A stretch of DNA of 64,000 nt from Apostichopus japonicus. Lineage: Eukaryota > Echinodermata > Holothuroidea > Aspidochirotida > Stichopodidae. The notes under the pieces were generated by a model that was not told the DNA's origin, ran no database searches, and saw only the letters and a list, made by a program, of their open reading frames with translations. The stretch covers positions 17,781,984-17,845,983 of the forward strand of contig NC_092564.1 of the NCBI RefSeq assembly GCF_037975245.1. The letters run 5' to 3'. Positions 31,238-46,100 of this stretch are shown here, in pieces; position 1 is the first letter of the stretch, and every line of letters begins with the position of its first letter. Position numbers and translations under genes: made by a program.

Positions 31238-34200
31238 ATTTAAAATTGTTACGTGAAATTGATGACATTACAAGTTCCCATAATTTACATGGACTTTTAT
31301 CCTTCTTTTTTTTTACTTCCGATTTAATAGTGGCAAGTAAATATTATTCTTTAACCATTGTTTCTCTGAGGGAGCTGAAACAACTCCAACTGTCTCGTTT
31401 TATAGATAATATTTTAATTAAATCATTTACGATATAACGAATTGTCATAACGGTAAAACGAATATACCAGTATCGTGTTCACATAGTATGATATCACCGT
31501 TTATCTGACTTTAACCGATTAACCAACTAACTGACTATAGACTGTGCAACATTGTGCCGGTTGGAATCATGATATTGGTGGCTGTTCCTACAAGAAACAT
31601 AACATAAAAAAATAAAGTATAACCAATGTATTGTTCCATATCAGGTTTCACAAGTCTTTAAGAACTTTCTGCCATATTTTCCGATTATATGACTCCAAAC
31701 CCTGAGACTTCCCCCCTCCCCCCCCCCCCATTGATACCCTTTTCGTCGGGTCTGTGTTGTACCAATACATGTGGTATACCTTACACGCTTCTGTGTATGG
31801 CATCTTTGAATATGCAGACCTAGAAAGTTCGATAATTACATAAGTATGCAATTGGTATAGCAGGGATATGACACATGCGACTCACACACATTGCATAACG
31901 GTAAAAAATCTGAATATAACCTCTATTTTTTCCACACTTGATATGTCTCATCATGATGTCAAACATCTGCAAATTACCATTTTGATGAGATGTATAGCTA
32001 ACTTAACGCGTAAAATGTCCAAACTCAGGATATTCACATTTTGGACACGTAGTAGGCATTCTTTCCGTCAATACGTCAAAAGTCAAAAACTATTTAAATC
32101 GACGTTTCATAACGAGATACTTTATCTGTGCAAAATGGAGTAGAAAGTTGAAAATCACCGATTTTGGACACTTAGGTTGGCATTACAGGCTCTTCAGGAA
32201 GCCAAGTGCCTTTCCCGTAACATGTAACATGATAAATAATATTATATCATTTATGATATTTCATTCCTATTGATCGATGTTAAAATGGTATAGCCAGCTA
32301 CCCCTCTCTCTGGCTATGGTATATGCACATCAAGATCATCACTATGTAAATAATTGTCTTTCTTAATTTAAGTCTAATCACTTGTCAGATGTAGCTATTG
32401 TTAAAATATGTTTATGAATTACATATCAATCAATTCAGAGACAAAGCAGAAGCAAATTTGAAGTTTCTAGATGTGAGTCTGCCGCCTGGGCCGTCACCGG
32501 AGCTTCACCCCTGGACCCCACCGATAACGGCTCTACGTCGTGTGCGTTACGCGTATACACTCCTTCAAGTTTTATCCATGTTCAATCATTTATGTCTCCT
32601 TCCCTACCCCCCCCCCCTACCCCGCCTACTTTTCAATTGGGATTGACGCCCCTGATGCAACCTGGCAAAACATTTATATAGAAAATATGCCCGTTATAAC
32701 GCTGCCTCGAATAATCTATGCCCTTGGAAACTTTCATGTTGCTTTGCCTGATTTAATTGTTATGTTTTGTATATAATTTAAACAAGCTGTGTCAATATAG
32801 TTACAGTATGTTGTTATTAACAAATATGAACAGACTAACGTTAATGAAACTTCATCTGTAATAACTTTGACTCATACATATTGACACGGTGCCACCCGTG
32901 AAGCTTTGACGATAAAAAAATGTTCATATACTCCCTGGTTCATCGTACATTGACTTGGGTCAATGTATCTTTCTTTCTTCCATGCTTTAAAAATAAAAAA
33001 ATCCCAAATCGTGGAGGTTTCACCCCTGATGTTAATTCCATGTTCAAATTAGACCAAGGCCACCAGAGTACATACCCAGTGTGATCCACAGCCCATTACT
33101 GTTGACCTCACATGATAGTATAAAGTCCTTCAGTCGATTTGTATTCATCACGTCACGTCACGCCACAGCAGAAAACTGATAACTGTTCAATTAAACTATA
33201 ATTCACATCTTCGTGAATCGGAGGAGCATTGGACGGTCCCCAGTAGTCTCCGGCCTTGGGGAGAGATGGGTTTGGGTTTGGGGTTGGGGAGGGGAGGGAG
33301 GGATGATGGTTACCCAACAAGCCTAAATCAAAGTATATAGGATTACGGCTTACATACAACGGTTCTCCACTATATGCTCCTCACACCCCCCCCCCCCACC
33401 CCCTCTAGACCTCCTTTCCCACCATTTTTGCACAAGACCAAAAGATAGAGATGATAGAGAGTCTTGGACATGTGATAGTTTTGTAATTATTATTTATGTT
33501 GTATTTTTTTGTTATTTTTTTAATGGAAAGTCACCACGTTAGGGCTTGGGCATTAACCAAACAACTTTGATCCAATTTCAAGCCCGGTCTCCTTACATCT
33601 ATAGACTGTAGAAGCGTCGTTCCTTCAATTGAGGTATCACGAGTCCCCTCGGAAGGGTATGGTTAGTGTAGTGCGCGTGCGCGCATACAATATTGGCATT
33701 ACTGGCCAAGTGAACGAAAGTTAAAGTTTCCTATAGTCTCTGTACATTTGCACTTTCAGAGGCTAGCTGCGTAGCCAACTTATTCTGAGCCTGTCACGGC
33801 GCTCACAAGCGCCCTCACTATGTAGGTACCTATACAATATGACTATACTCCCTGGTGTGTTGTCCGATCAAAACAAAAAATAACAACATGCATGTAGGCC
33901 TACAACCGAAAAGTTCTTCCTAATACTGCAAACACTCCACGCGCACTACAATACTGCGTATTTGCAGGCAAATGCAGTTCTATAAGTTACTATGGACTTT
34001 ACTACACAAGGTCTTGGTTAAAGGTTGTAGAGCGATCTACTCTTTCTACTGAGTAGTTGAACTATATAATGAACACATTGTAAGTACATCAACGTATGAT
34101 GAATAAACCCACACAAATTAAGAGCATAATCCTACATGTAAGCTAACTTTTGTTTATCTTAAGTCTACTTCTAATAAACAAGCAGTCTATGTATACGACA

Positions 34201-34605
34201 ATGCATAGGTCCTAATCGCCGATGAAATCCGGCTGGCCTCACAACCAGCATTTTTCTCGTTCCAAAGAATCAAAAACACATAGACCAGTCAACAACAGTT
34301 ATAAGCAGGAAACATATTGCTCGGCTCTAAAGCGCACCTGAGTTCTTAATGATTTCAACTATTTTCATGGTGTCACGCACACAGCAGGAAGGCATTCCAA
34401 AATTTTGATGGAATTAAGATCATCTCCTAATAACGATAAGAGGCTGGTAAGGGTCAAGACAATAATTCAAAATGCAAAAGATTCATTCTTGTACGTCTCG
34501 AGGAACGCGCATGGCATATCAATTATATTCTAAAAGGTTAAAGCTGTTTACCGCGTACAATGTAATATATATGCAACTGTACCTTCTGAATTGCAAAGTA
34601 GCTCA
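31238..34605. other. Gene-free AT-rich stretch
   Basis: No exon chain found. C-runs occur near 31710, 32610 and 33390. The segment ending near 32655 (TTGGGATTGACGCCCCTG) resembles a hAT-type terminus (CAGGGGCGTCAATCC when reversed), but I found no partner end or duplication. Confidence 0.5.
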
Positions 34606-34618
34606 TTATATATATATA

Positions 34619-34663
<45 letters not shown>

Positions 34664-34668
34664 ATATA

Positions 34669-34751
<83 letters not shown>
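34606..34751. repeat. (TA)n microsatellite
   Basis: About 146 bases of TA with TTTATA and GTATGTA interruptions on the left. Confidence 0.95.
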
Positions 34752-34754
<3 letters not shown>

Positions 34755-35439
34755 AATAAAAAAGTACCTGCGGTCACGGTGCAGTGTTACTAATTCAAGA
34801 CACGGCCTAGTTCAGTGCACTTTGGTGAGATTAAGGTGGATATGAAGTGGCGGGGATTTTGAGGGGTACTCTGTTCGGATTTCTTGGTATTGGGTGATGA
34901 AAAGGGGAATTTCTAACATAAACCAGCAAGACGACAAACATATAGTGTCTATAATATAAGCCTTAAATGTGCTTTGGGTTCGTTTTTCAAGCTAGAACCT
35001 ATACACAAATCACCAACATCCTGATCCACTCTCCAGCCCAGCCACATAACATTGAGAGTAGGTTAACCGTGTGATCATGCTGTTGTTACGTCAAGCAAGG
35101 TATCAAAGTGTCTCTTTGAAAGTGAACAGAGAACTACACATGAATAAATCGAAACTTAAAGTTTCCAAGTTTGGACTTTTTGTCGTTCTGCGAACTTAAA
35201 CGAATGTTGACTATATTCATCAGGATAATAATACCGAATGTAATCGAAAGTTTTACAAATCTCAACTTAAAAGGCTGTTTCAATTAATGTTCGACATAAA
35301 TAGACTAACATATATAGTACAAAGAAAGCTGGCCATCTTCGTCGATGATACATTAAGGAACACGAGTCATTAGTATTACATGAACAGCAGAGGCAGAAGG
35401 GGCAGAGAGAGTTTTACATCTTAATGCATCGACCTTAAT
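34752..35439. other. Gene-free stretch
   Basis: Single-copy sequence with no recognised feature, leading into the 105-bp array. Confidence 0.5.
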
Positions 35440-36195
35440 TTCAAATTGTGAATATTCTTGATTATAAGAAAAGCTTCAAGTAATAAATAAAGATGTTTAT
35501 GAGACCAATTTCAAATTGTGAATATTAATATTTTGGAGACTAATTTCAAATTGTGAATATTCTTGATTATAAGAAAAGCTTCAAGTAATGAGTAAAGATG
35601 TTTATGAGACCAATTTCAAATTGTGAATATTATCATTTTGGAGACTAATTTCAAATTGTGAATATTCTTGATTATAAGAAAAGCTTCAAGTAATAAATAA
35701 AGATGTTTATGAGACCAATTTCAAATTGTGAATATTAATATTTTGGAGACTAATTTCAAATTGTGAATATTCTTGATTATAAGAAAAGCTTCAAGTAATG
35801 AGTAAAGATGTTTATGAGACCAATTTCAAATTGTGAATATTATCATTTTGGAGACTAATTTCAAATTGTGAATATTCTTGATTATAAGAAAAAAATCAAG
35901 TACTGAATATTGATATTTATGAGACCAATTTCAAAAGGTGAATATTAATATTTTGGAGACTAATTTCAAATTGTGAATATTCTTGATTATAAGAAAAAAT
36001 TCAAGTACTGAATATTGATATTTATGAGACCAATTTCAAAAGGTGAATATTAATATTTTGGAGACTAATTTCAAATTGTGAATATTCTTGATTATAAGAA
36101 AAACTTCAAGTACTGAATATTGATATTTATGTGACCAATCTCAAGTTGTGAATATTCATATTTTGGAGACTAATTTCAAATTGTGAATATTCATG
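35440..36195. repeat. 105-bp tandem repeat, seven units
   Basis: The marker GATTATAAGAAAA occurs at 35460, 35565, 35670, 35775, 35880, 35985 and 36090, exactly 105 apart. Each unit holds two copies of AATTTCAAATTGTGAATATT. The first four units alternate between two types (AATAAATAAAG with AATATTTTGG, and AATGAGTAAAG with ATCATTTTGG), giving a 210-bp dimer. Later units use AGTACTGAATATTGATATT instead. Confidence 0.95.
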
Positions 36196-37131
36196 ATGAG
36201 AGCAGCTCCCAGCCAGTTGAGACAGTTTTCTAATGATAATATCCCTCTCTAAGCTGTCTTACCACCTCACATGTACTGACAGTATCAACAGTTGCTTACA
36301 TTTATCTCATAGAAGCACTGGATACTGATATTTTCCATGCTGTCGGTACAAGTGCTTTTGACATGAAAAATTTATAGTTTATATATTTGTCCCAATTGGG
36401 TGCAAATTTCAACTTATTGAATATTCATTTTTATGAAAAGAATCTCGAATTCGGAATCCTGTTTTATACTTAATTCGTCAGATCAATTGACAAGTGGGTG
36501 AATTGAAAAACGGTTTGAATAAGTCCATACAGAACTGCACAAAAACGGATTATTATCAGTTTCATCAATTGAAAGTTTTGGTAATTTGTGAACATTTTGC
36601 TCTCATAATTCATATGGTATATTTATCGATATATTTCTAGAAAACTAGTATCTAAGCGTGAGTGTGATTGTCTTTTTTTCGGATTGTACTTTGAGCTAAA
36701 CATCTCATTGTAAAACCGAGTTATCACATTTCGCTTACTATATCGAAAATTACTCAATTTTGTGAACGAATCAAGGGAAGGATAAGTACTGAGATGCCAA
36801 GTCAAGACGCAACAGTCCTCTCCTTTTTTTTATATTTACAGCTTCCTTGTTGAACTAAAGCTACCTTGGCCTACAGCGGGATATTTTAACTGATGTTGTG
36901 CTAGTCACATCAACTAACACATTACACGTGGTGTTCAAATAGTTTATAATCTGTAACCTACTGTTTACAATAACACATGTTACAGCCAACTGACCACTAT
37001 GGGTGACCCGATATCAGATCACCGCTGTGCTTCTTGTGTTGTTTCCTACACCTCGTTATTTCGAGGATATGGCCCGGTTTTCAAGGCAATGTTGATGCTA
37101 AGAAGTGTGTTATAAACCAAGTTTGATTTGG
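36196..37131. other. Gene-free stretch
   Basis: AT-rich sequence. The motif CAAATTTCAACTTATTGAATATTC near 36400 looks like a decayed relative of the 105-bp unit. Nothing else recognised. Confidence 0.5.
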
Positions 37132-37797
<666 letters not shown>

Positions 37798-37886
37798 CGT
37801 TAAAGAACAGGAATTGGAATCGGCTCCAAATATTTTAGGATCTGTGGCCTACATTTCATCATCACTGAAAACTTTACAGAAGACCT

Positions 37887-38118
37887 AGTCTTGGCCAAGT
37901 CGTTTGTAACTCTCTCTTTCTTCCCGTGCAACTGTACATGCCTCAGAGTCCGTTCTGTCTATCACGAATGTCTTTGGCCCACTGTATTTTACATGCCCGA
38001 GGATCTGTCCGATACAAACGAAAAGCGTTGCCCCGGGCGTTCCGCTCTGGGCAGTACAGCACATAGATACGTTAAAATAGCTTTGTGAAAACGAAAGGTT
38101 CACTAGGCTGTTCATACT
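37887..38118 (+). repeat. Unclassified interspersed repeat, copy 1
   Basis: About 230 bases that recur inverted at 39962-40206 with scattered differences. Shared motifs include CTTGGCCAAGTCGTTTGTAA, GCAACTGTACATGCCTCAGA, TTTTACATGCCCGAGGATCT and ACTAGGCTGTTCATACTA. Both copies give short frames with CNCTCLRVR and TVFYMPEDLS, but they stop early. I do not recognise a source. Confidence 0.75.
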
Positions 38119-38975
38119 ATAGGGTCTTAAAATGACTATGTGAGGAGTAGCATTTATTAACGTGTTCAGAACATGACCTCCTGTGACCTCAAACGATCTT
38201 CAAATTAATAAAATATGTATGTATGCACACTTAATTCACACAAACCACTGACGAAATGGCAGCCAAATCGAATGAAATGTGACGATATGGCAACCTGGTC
38301 ATTCAAACAAGGTGGCAAAAAATGACAGAATCACACGATCGCTTTTCAGCTGAGCTAAAAACTTGTTAGACGCACGTGTAATTTGTAACTTGTAATTTGT
38401 AATCTTGGTCATATATGATGCCTGTCGGATACAATTTTGCGGTCTGCTTCAGAGAAGAGTGACATAATGACACTTTTAAAAGAACCAGGCCTACACACTA
38501 CTGCACTATAGATGTCCATGTGATATTTGGAGCAATCTTTTATTATGAAAAATAGTAATGGCCAACAACGGTTGCACTATTGGCGTGCCATGGCATAATC
38601 AACTGAAAAGACGAGTTATACAGACATTTCCAAAAAATAATTTGAGGCATTAAATAAATGCTGCTTTTCTATCTTTTTTGTTCACATTCTATTTCAGTCT
38701 TGTGTCCATAATATAAAGACTATTGGGGAATTTTCTTCAATTATTTGGCATTTTTTTAAGATATATTTATAGGCCTACTTGTGCGATAGAGAGAATTATA
38801 CTTGTAGAATGGACTGGGCATAGTAATATTTCAATAATGTTAGCATTTTTGTGTACGATGTATACTTTATACAATCGAGATGACTTGCATATATACTGGA
38901 TTGGACAGTAGTCAGCAAAGTTTGACTCCCCCCTCACCCCTCTCGAATTCGCAATAGATGGTAGAGTCTATATGT
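38119..38975. other. Gene-free stretch
   Basis: Single-copy sequence with no recognised feature. Confidence 0.5.
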
Positions 38976-39062
38976 TGTGTCATATATGGTATCATATATG
39001 TGTCATATATTTGTGTCATATATGTGTCATATATGTGTCATATATGTAATTTATGTGTCATG
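38976..39062. repeat. ATATGTGTCAT short tandem repeat
   Basis: About seven imperfect units of ATATGTGTCAT (11-12 bases), ending in a diverged copy near 39060. Confidence 0.88.
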
Positions 39063-39961
39063 GAATGTCATATATCAAAACATGCGTTAATTAAGCTAAA
39101 ATTCTTTGACTCTTAATATCGGGACAAAAATGTATAGATCATCTTCTCTCACACTACAAAGGCAGGCTACGCGCCTGGTTTAAGGGTCATACAGACAACG
39201 GTAAACGAGCAGCCCCGTCACCCACCTCTGCCCCCTCCTCCCCTTTCTTCTTTGCCCCCCCCCCCCGTCTTGTATTTCTATCATACATCGATAATCATAG
39301 GAAGGATATCCTGTATGTATAGGTTTTTGTTTTTGAAATCTACACTTGATCTCGAGACATGCTATGCACCTCGATATAACTTACGTTGAAGTAACAACTG
39401 CTAACTCTCACTTTACCTGGCAACGACTTCAGAAATCCCAGAGCGCAATCAGCTTGTGACAAATTCCATTGGAAAACGTTTCGTCCAGCATCCCCCCCTC
39501 CACATTTTTTTCTTGATACAGAAATAAAAACCGATAAGAACCCCCCCGTGATTTAATTATGTACAACGATACCCTGACAATGAACGTCATTATGATTGGA
39601 TTCAATTCGATTCAAATTTATCTTCTTCACACTTACACCAAAGTCAATACTGGTGTTTGGTATATAACATTACGCTAGAAAAACAAAGGTTGTGTATTGA
39701 GCTAGTGACCACAAGATGAAGATGTCATTAATATATGTTTGAATTAAGTATACCTGGTTACAATGTACTCTTACCGCGAGAATGTGGATGAAGTGGCGCT
39801 ATATTGCTTCGTAATCTAAACATTTTATGAAATATCGTGATGGACGTTGTACGCTTCCGTATATACCAATGCGGGGAGAATAGTAGAGCCGCAGTCGAGA
39901 AGCCACGCTTTTAGTAGGCGATGGCCACACTGCATACATACCAGTAGTCTTGTTAAGACCT
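39063..39961. other. Gene-free stretch
   Basis: A terminus-like motif GGCTACGCGCCTGG at about 39167 matches the end of the fragment at 11559. Poly-C runs occur near 39256 and 39541. No gene is recognised. Confidence 0.5.
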
Positions 39962-40206
39962 TAGTATGAACAGCCTAGTGTACCTTTCTTTTTCACAAGC
40001 TACTTTCCCGTATCTATTTACTGTACTGCCCAGAGAACGCCCGCAGCAACGCTTTCGATTGATACTAGGTTTGTATGGGACAGATCCTCGGGCATGTAAA
40101 ATACAGTGGGCAAGCACATTCGTGGTAGACAGAAACGGACTCTGAGGCATGTACAGTTGCACTTGAGCATTAAGAGTAGGCTATTACAAACGACCTGGCC
40201 AAGACT
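39962..40206 (-). repeat. Unclassified interspersed repeat, copy 2
   Basis: Inverted relative of 37887-38118. On its far side, 40206-40460 continues with unrelated sequence that includes GCTTCGAACCCTAGCACG, a B-box-like string on the minus strand without a matching A box. Confidence 0.75.
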
Positions 40207-41077
40207 AACATACCAGTTGCAAAGAATGCTTAGACCATCTGGCCAATGGCAAGGGTTCGCGCACGCCATCTACAACGCCTCTGGTTGACCCCCTCGCATC
40301 ATCCTTCAAGGGAGGCATGGCACGGGATCCTAGGCCACAAAACAAGCACCATTCCTGCAGCCGGAGTATTGCTTCGAACCCTAGCACGATTTATAGGAAG
40401 TGCAAGATCTTTCACTTACACCTTTGCGCTAACCACACAGGATGGGATGGGGGAGGGGGATGGGGGAGGGGGTTGGGTCCTCCCCCAGAAAAATGTAACA
40501 TTTCAGTTGTGAAATTGTACGTTCTGAGACAAATTTGCGAAATTATATCTAAAATTATGTCTGCACGCACGGTTTTGGTAATAAGAACTTAATGGGGCTT
40601 TAAAGGGTGTGTGTTACATTCTACCACACCAACACCCTCATCTATATGGAGCCGCTCCTGTTTCGCAAACAAACTAAAACTGAAGCAATAATCGGATAGT
40701 GTTCTTTCTAAATATCTGATAAAATTACAAACTGTAGGTCGTCGAAACGGCAAACAAATGCTTTTTCATTATTATTATATTATAATTATGCATTGACATT
40801 TTAAGTGTTTAGACTCTGTTTTGATCTCTTCTAGCCGAGATAATGGCAGAATTATCTTGAATTACAAACAGCTGTTTTCGTTTCATTTTAAGTTCAAGTA
40901 ATGCACTCACCATATCCCCTTGAATCTATACCTAATATATTCAAGGAAGCAACTTAATAGCGCAACATTACCGGTAGTCTATTACAAAGCCGGTCAACGA
41001 TACATTTGCATCCTCCTCTCGAAGAACAATTCGACCAATGCGCCATTTTACATTTATGAAGGTAACTAGGGGGACCA
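40207..41077. other. Gene-free stretch
   Basis: Overlapping frames at 40205-40592 are non-conserved and run through a G-rich tract (40440-40490). Nothing is supported as coding. Confidence 0.5.
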
Positions 41078-41449
41078 TTAAAGGGAGTGAAGACTCGCGC
41101 ACAAAGAAACGTCTGATGCCGGTAATCTGACCTAGTTTCGAATGAGGTGTAACAGAAGTGATATACACACCACCATCGATCCCCCAAAATACGCACACAG
41201 CTTGCTACCGTCGGTAATTAGACACTAGTGTACAGTCACTACATGCAGTTATACTGTCAATGCCCACAACACAGTGTACATAGCAGCGATGGACATCTCA
41301 TGTCCAGATAAAAGATAACAAGGCATCACGTTTTATTACTGTGTGCATTTTGTGGCGACAAGAAAGAAACTTCACTTGCAAGCAACGGAAAGTTAACTTT
41401 TTTTTAAGAGGGCGGCACGCGGTTTGGGGCGAGTCTTCAATGCCTTTAA
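41078..41449 (-). mobile_element. TTAA-flanked MITE, copy 2
   Basis: About 372 bases, inverted relative to copy 1. TTAA stands at 41078-41081 and 41446-41449. The ends are AGGGAGTGAAGACTCGCGCA on the left and, reading inward from the right, AGGCATTGAAGACTCGCCCC. It is the copy closest to copy 1. No coding capacity. Confidence 0.85.
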
Positions 41450-43156
41450 GTGTTGACACCCTGTCACCTGTGCATTACTCAGTTGGGTTGTGATTCTGAC
41501 GATCTGGGCCTCTGCTCCAACCAATGTTTTCCATCTGACCCCCTTGTAGAAATTACTAGTTAAGAACTATTGAATAACTAGAGAATCTGTAGCCATTTTC
41601 TCTTCCATTGTTAAGAATCTAATTAATTAAAAATCTAGGTTGGAAAGCGCAACCCTTCTGCGTTACTTTAACCATACCAACCTTTACGACATTACTTATA
41701 TGATAAGAGACTCAGATAAAGTTTGACATTTTCGTCAAAATAGTTCAATCAACGATATATAGCAGTTGCCCCAGAAGCCATAGATGAGTAAATATCGAGG
41801 CCCTGTTGGGGGGGGGGGGCTCTAACGGCAGAACGGTTTCCCATCGTGTGACTTCTGAAGGCAACATATAGCTTCTATATATATGATTCCATTGGTTATT
41901 CGTTACTGCATAATGTTAAGACCGATCAATTTGAAGTTAAGTTTCGACACAATTTTGATCTCGTTTTTGTGAAATTTTCTGTTTTATTGCATTAACTACT
42001 TAATGTTATTTGGTAACAATTTCGAGATACTCGAACATAGCCATTGGTCTGCTTGATCCAGTGTTATTCGGTCTCTGGCATGACTATTAACAATAATCAA
42101 TAGAAACACTATGGAATGATGTTACGATATACCGCCGCGATTGATCATTGATCTCTTCTTCATGTAAAGTGTACTGTCTTTGATAGAAATTCGTTGTTCA
42201 CAATGTTACTTGATGTTTATCAGGTCTTTGTGCACCTACTAAATAACGGAAGATTTGTAAAGATTTATAAAACATGAACCGCAACATTAGACCCTAAGTT
42301 AACATTCGCAACACAAAACAGACAGATTGAAAGCGGTTGGGCCTTAAAGATATAAACATTCTGAGACCAACGAGTAGACAGTTGCCAAGTCGTGCATCCC
42401 CCTCCCTCCCCCTCCCCTCCCTCCCCCAACCGCCACGTCGTTGTGGTATGTTTCCTTCAAGTTTCATCATTCAAAGAAATGTGTGAAATACTTTCAGTGT
42501 TATCACGAATAAATTTTACAGAAAATATAATAGCCTATGCATAGTTTTGCTATCGTTAATTTGTTTATAAATATTCATAACTTTGTTTTGTTTGAGTAAT
42601 TATACGTCAACGATCTGTATAATGAAGAATTTGAGCGAGGTCACATTCGGACAACAACAAAATAATAATCAGGAATCCTCAGCGTACTTTTCCGTCGTTT
42701 TATAACGTTCAAAAGTCATGACATAAAAAAGTATTTAATAATTATAAAAATGACATTTATCATTCAGTTTGACTTTTAACAAAACGGAACTAAAAGGAGC
42801 AATAAAAAACATGCAATTCAATTTGTAACACGAAATATTTAAAAACACTTTTATAGATCTACACACATTCCACGCTGTCTTATAACCCAGTCTATAGGTG
42901 TATCACTATTCCATTGGTATGTATTGTTTCTTCTTTTATTTTTTTCTTTGGAAAAATACCAAGAAATATTCATGCAAATGTTCCACGTATTTAAATTACT
43001 CACCCTTCCCATCCTTACCCTACCTGTTCCTACTCAACGCATAATTCTTCATTTAACTTACAGCTTAAAAATTCACCAGTTGCGGTTAGAAATTCATAAC
43101 CACCTAACCCTAAATTACATCTAAATATTAAAGGCCGTCAGTGTTCTTCTTTATAA
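41450..43156. other. 3' flank of the FAS1 gene
   Basis: No other gene is recognised. A minus-strand AATAAA lies at 42935-42940, about 217 bases past the FAS1 stop codon, and could be its polyadenylation signal. A G-run lies near 41810 and a C-rich patch near 42400. Confidence 0.45.
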
Positions 43157-46100
43157 TTAAGCAGATGGTGGCAGCAGAACTTCATCAATCACGTGGATGA
43201 CACCATTGGAGACGGAACCGTCAGCCATCAAAACAGTAGCATGGAAGTCTGTGCTGTTTGCAACTTGCACTTGACCTATAAACGAAACAAAGACGGAAAG
43301 GGAGATCATTTTTCAGAAAAGAAAATCTCTCCAAAGAATGTTTGCTGCCTTTTCCTTAATTTATAACAATGTTGATATCCTGTAATGGAGATGGGTTTTG
43401 CAAAGGCTGAATCTATTTCACAACTCAACAAAATTGAGGTATTGGTTTTCAGTCTTAACTAGTGCTGCTAACATTCTATCTTGAAAATATGAAGAGAAAA
43501 CACGGTGAGAATATAACAGATTTGACATCCTAGTTGAGCTAAGATGTATAGATTTGCAAAATGATGTTTAGGGGTAGCTGTTCATCACAACGATCTCTTT
43601 CAGATAAGACAAAGATGAAGATTGGGTTTGTGTTCCTGCCCGTCCAGTGACGGTGTTTATATTACAACTTAACGGTTCTTCATGAACTATTACGGAGTAA
43701 ATACTTAACACAGTAACGACTCAAAGTTTCTCGAGCATCACGCGCATTTAAGTATACCGGGGCAAACAACCCAGGTTCATAAACACACCCATTTGTTCTC
43801 AATTCTTGACCATGTCAACACCAAAACAAATCCGTGCAGTGATTATCTCCATTTACCATCTTCTGTAAACAAAGTTATTAGGTTTTAAAACCTTGGAAAC
43901 TCTGTATAATCTTATCATTTAAATGTCCAATGTTACTATGACAATAACAGATCAATAGATTGGCTAATATCATGCTTAGAATCTATTACCTTTCCAAGGG
44001 ACTCATAATACACATTTTGACGTATGGAACGCCGTTCCACCAAAAACCATGTTTTGTTTGTGTAAATGTAGAATAATCATGTTTGTGTATACCTATGTAT
44101 ACACAAAAGCGTACACTCACACAAACTAGGTATACAGAAACGCGTACATATGAATAAGGTAGGTATGCTATTGTGGAACATAGATGTTTAAGGTTTTTTC
44201 TTCTAACTTATACTTTAAATTGGTCGTTATGAAATTGTCCACTCTCCATGTAGGCTACAGACGCTAAAAAGAAGTTGAGCATAATATGTTTTTTCTACCA
44301 CTCTTGATGTATGGCCTGCTGATGCAACCTGTATTTTAGCTTTAACACTATCGATGAATTCAAGTAAGTTATCAAATATTTCTCATACCATCCTTCAAGT
44401 TGATTGTTAAGCTGTTCTTCGTGTTCAAGGTAGGTATCTGTTGGCTATCCTCCAAGCCCACGCTGTAGAGGGTAGGGGAGGCAGACACGTGGTAGAGCAA
44501 TATACTTGTAAGGAGATCAATGTCGGCAGCTACTTTAGCAGGAACCTTGGAGAAAGCTTTGTTGTTCGGAGCAAAGACGGTAAAATTGCCTGCACCTAGA
44601 AAACATGAAGAAACATAGAGAAGTTTAATTTCCTGAGACTCTTTGTAAGGTTTGATAAATCGTACATATTGCAACCCGCATGGTCAAGCACTATTATTTT
44701 ATACAGTGCTCAAGACAGTGACCGTGCATCGCCACACCTGGAGAGGAGTTGGGGTAGGAGATGGGAGGCTGGGGTAGGGGAGGGGAGGGGTAGGGAAAGT
44801 GATACACACAGAACGAAATTCAATGTTGTCCGTGTGCCATATACCAAGTCTTTCTTCCAAATAATATTTATAACTGTAGCTGAAAGCCTTGAAGATATGC
44901 CTAATGGTCAGACATTTCTTGAAAGTAATACAATTTCGTGTAGCGACGTCCTCTATAGACATATCGTTTTATAGATAAGATTTACGCAGTCGCCTTCATA
45001 TAGACAATATATTATTTGATGGAGACGTTCTCACGGAAGAGAATGGAACCTCTTAAAAGTTTCTTCGTAATTTTTAAAACTTTTTTTTTGAGTGGCAGCA
45101 AATATTTTCAGAATTTAAAATAAAATAAATAAATAAGATCAATAGTACACAGTACTAACCTGCCAAAGCAGAAGTAAGATTGGTTTTCACCAAAGCCTCA
45201 ACCAGAGACTTAAGTTCTGGAATTCTCTTCGCTGTTTCTACCAGATTTTGTCGTGGAACTGGGAACATAACCTTATCGAGTACATGGACTACTCCGTTAC
45301 TAGCATTCTGGTCAACTCTGCTCAGGTCGATAAGTGATCCAGTTGCGGTGACTTTCTGTAAAAAAATGTACACGAATAAATACGCATTAGCTTACATTTG
45401 TATAAAATTTGCGTTTCATTCTTTTTTTGAAAATGTAAAAGAGGCATACGAGGCACGGTCGTAGGGGCCTCCTAAGTTATGGGGCCAAGAAGGGTCCAGG
45501 TCCCACTGTGAATACTTCCAGGCAAGACCTCCCACCTTTCTATATTCGGTTTGTTCCGGCAAAAATTTAAAAAAAGGTAAGTGGTGATTGGGGGGGGGGG
45601 GGAGGGGATAGGAGCTGTAGTGTCTGCAGAGGGTGCTAATCTGGTGCAACTTGTATCAGTCGTTCCTAAACATAATTAAAGCAATTTACTGACTGTAGGA
45701 ACATTCAAATAATCCATGATATCACCAAAAATAATCAGTCACTTTAGTGAACACGAATATATTTTATGAATCATCGTGCCCTATATTTTAACCAGGGAGC
45801 TGTTATTGAGATAACAGGTGCCTGATGTATACAGTGGTCCAAATGACCCGTTATCGACCTTTGAGCTGAAAGTCCATATACCCATCCTACTTAATTACTA
45901 TTGTAATCACTATAGATAATACGTTATAACATCATAATAAGATTTATTTTGTTTTCAGCGAGTATATATTCCTATTAGAATCACCTGACCCTTTTTCTCT
46001 TACGTAATACAACTTAACGAACGATACAGCATTGTATAGTGTAAATATACTGACAAAATGTATGTTTGCTGTTCGTCTCTTCGAAAGGTTGGATTGACTA

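Noticed and set aside
40205-40592. Cluster of overlapping 60-91 codon frames
   Set aside because: Frames overlap on both strands across a G-rich tract, and none shows a motif or credible splice sites.
44669-44974. Plus-strand frames over the FAS1 introns
   Set aside because: They lie in intron 3 of the minus-strand gene and read through G-runs without motifs.
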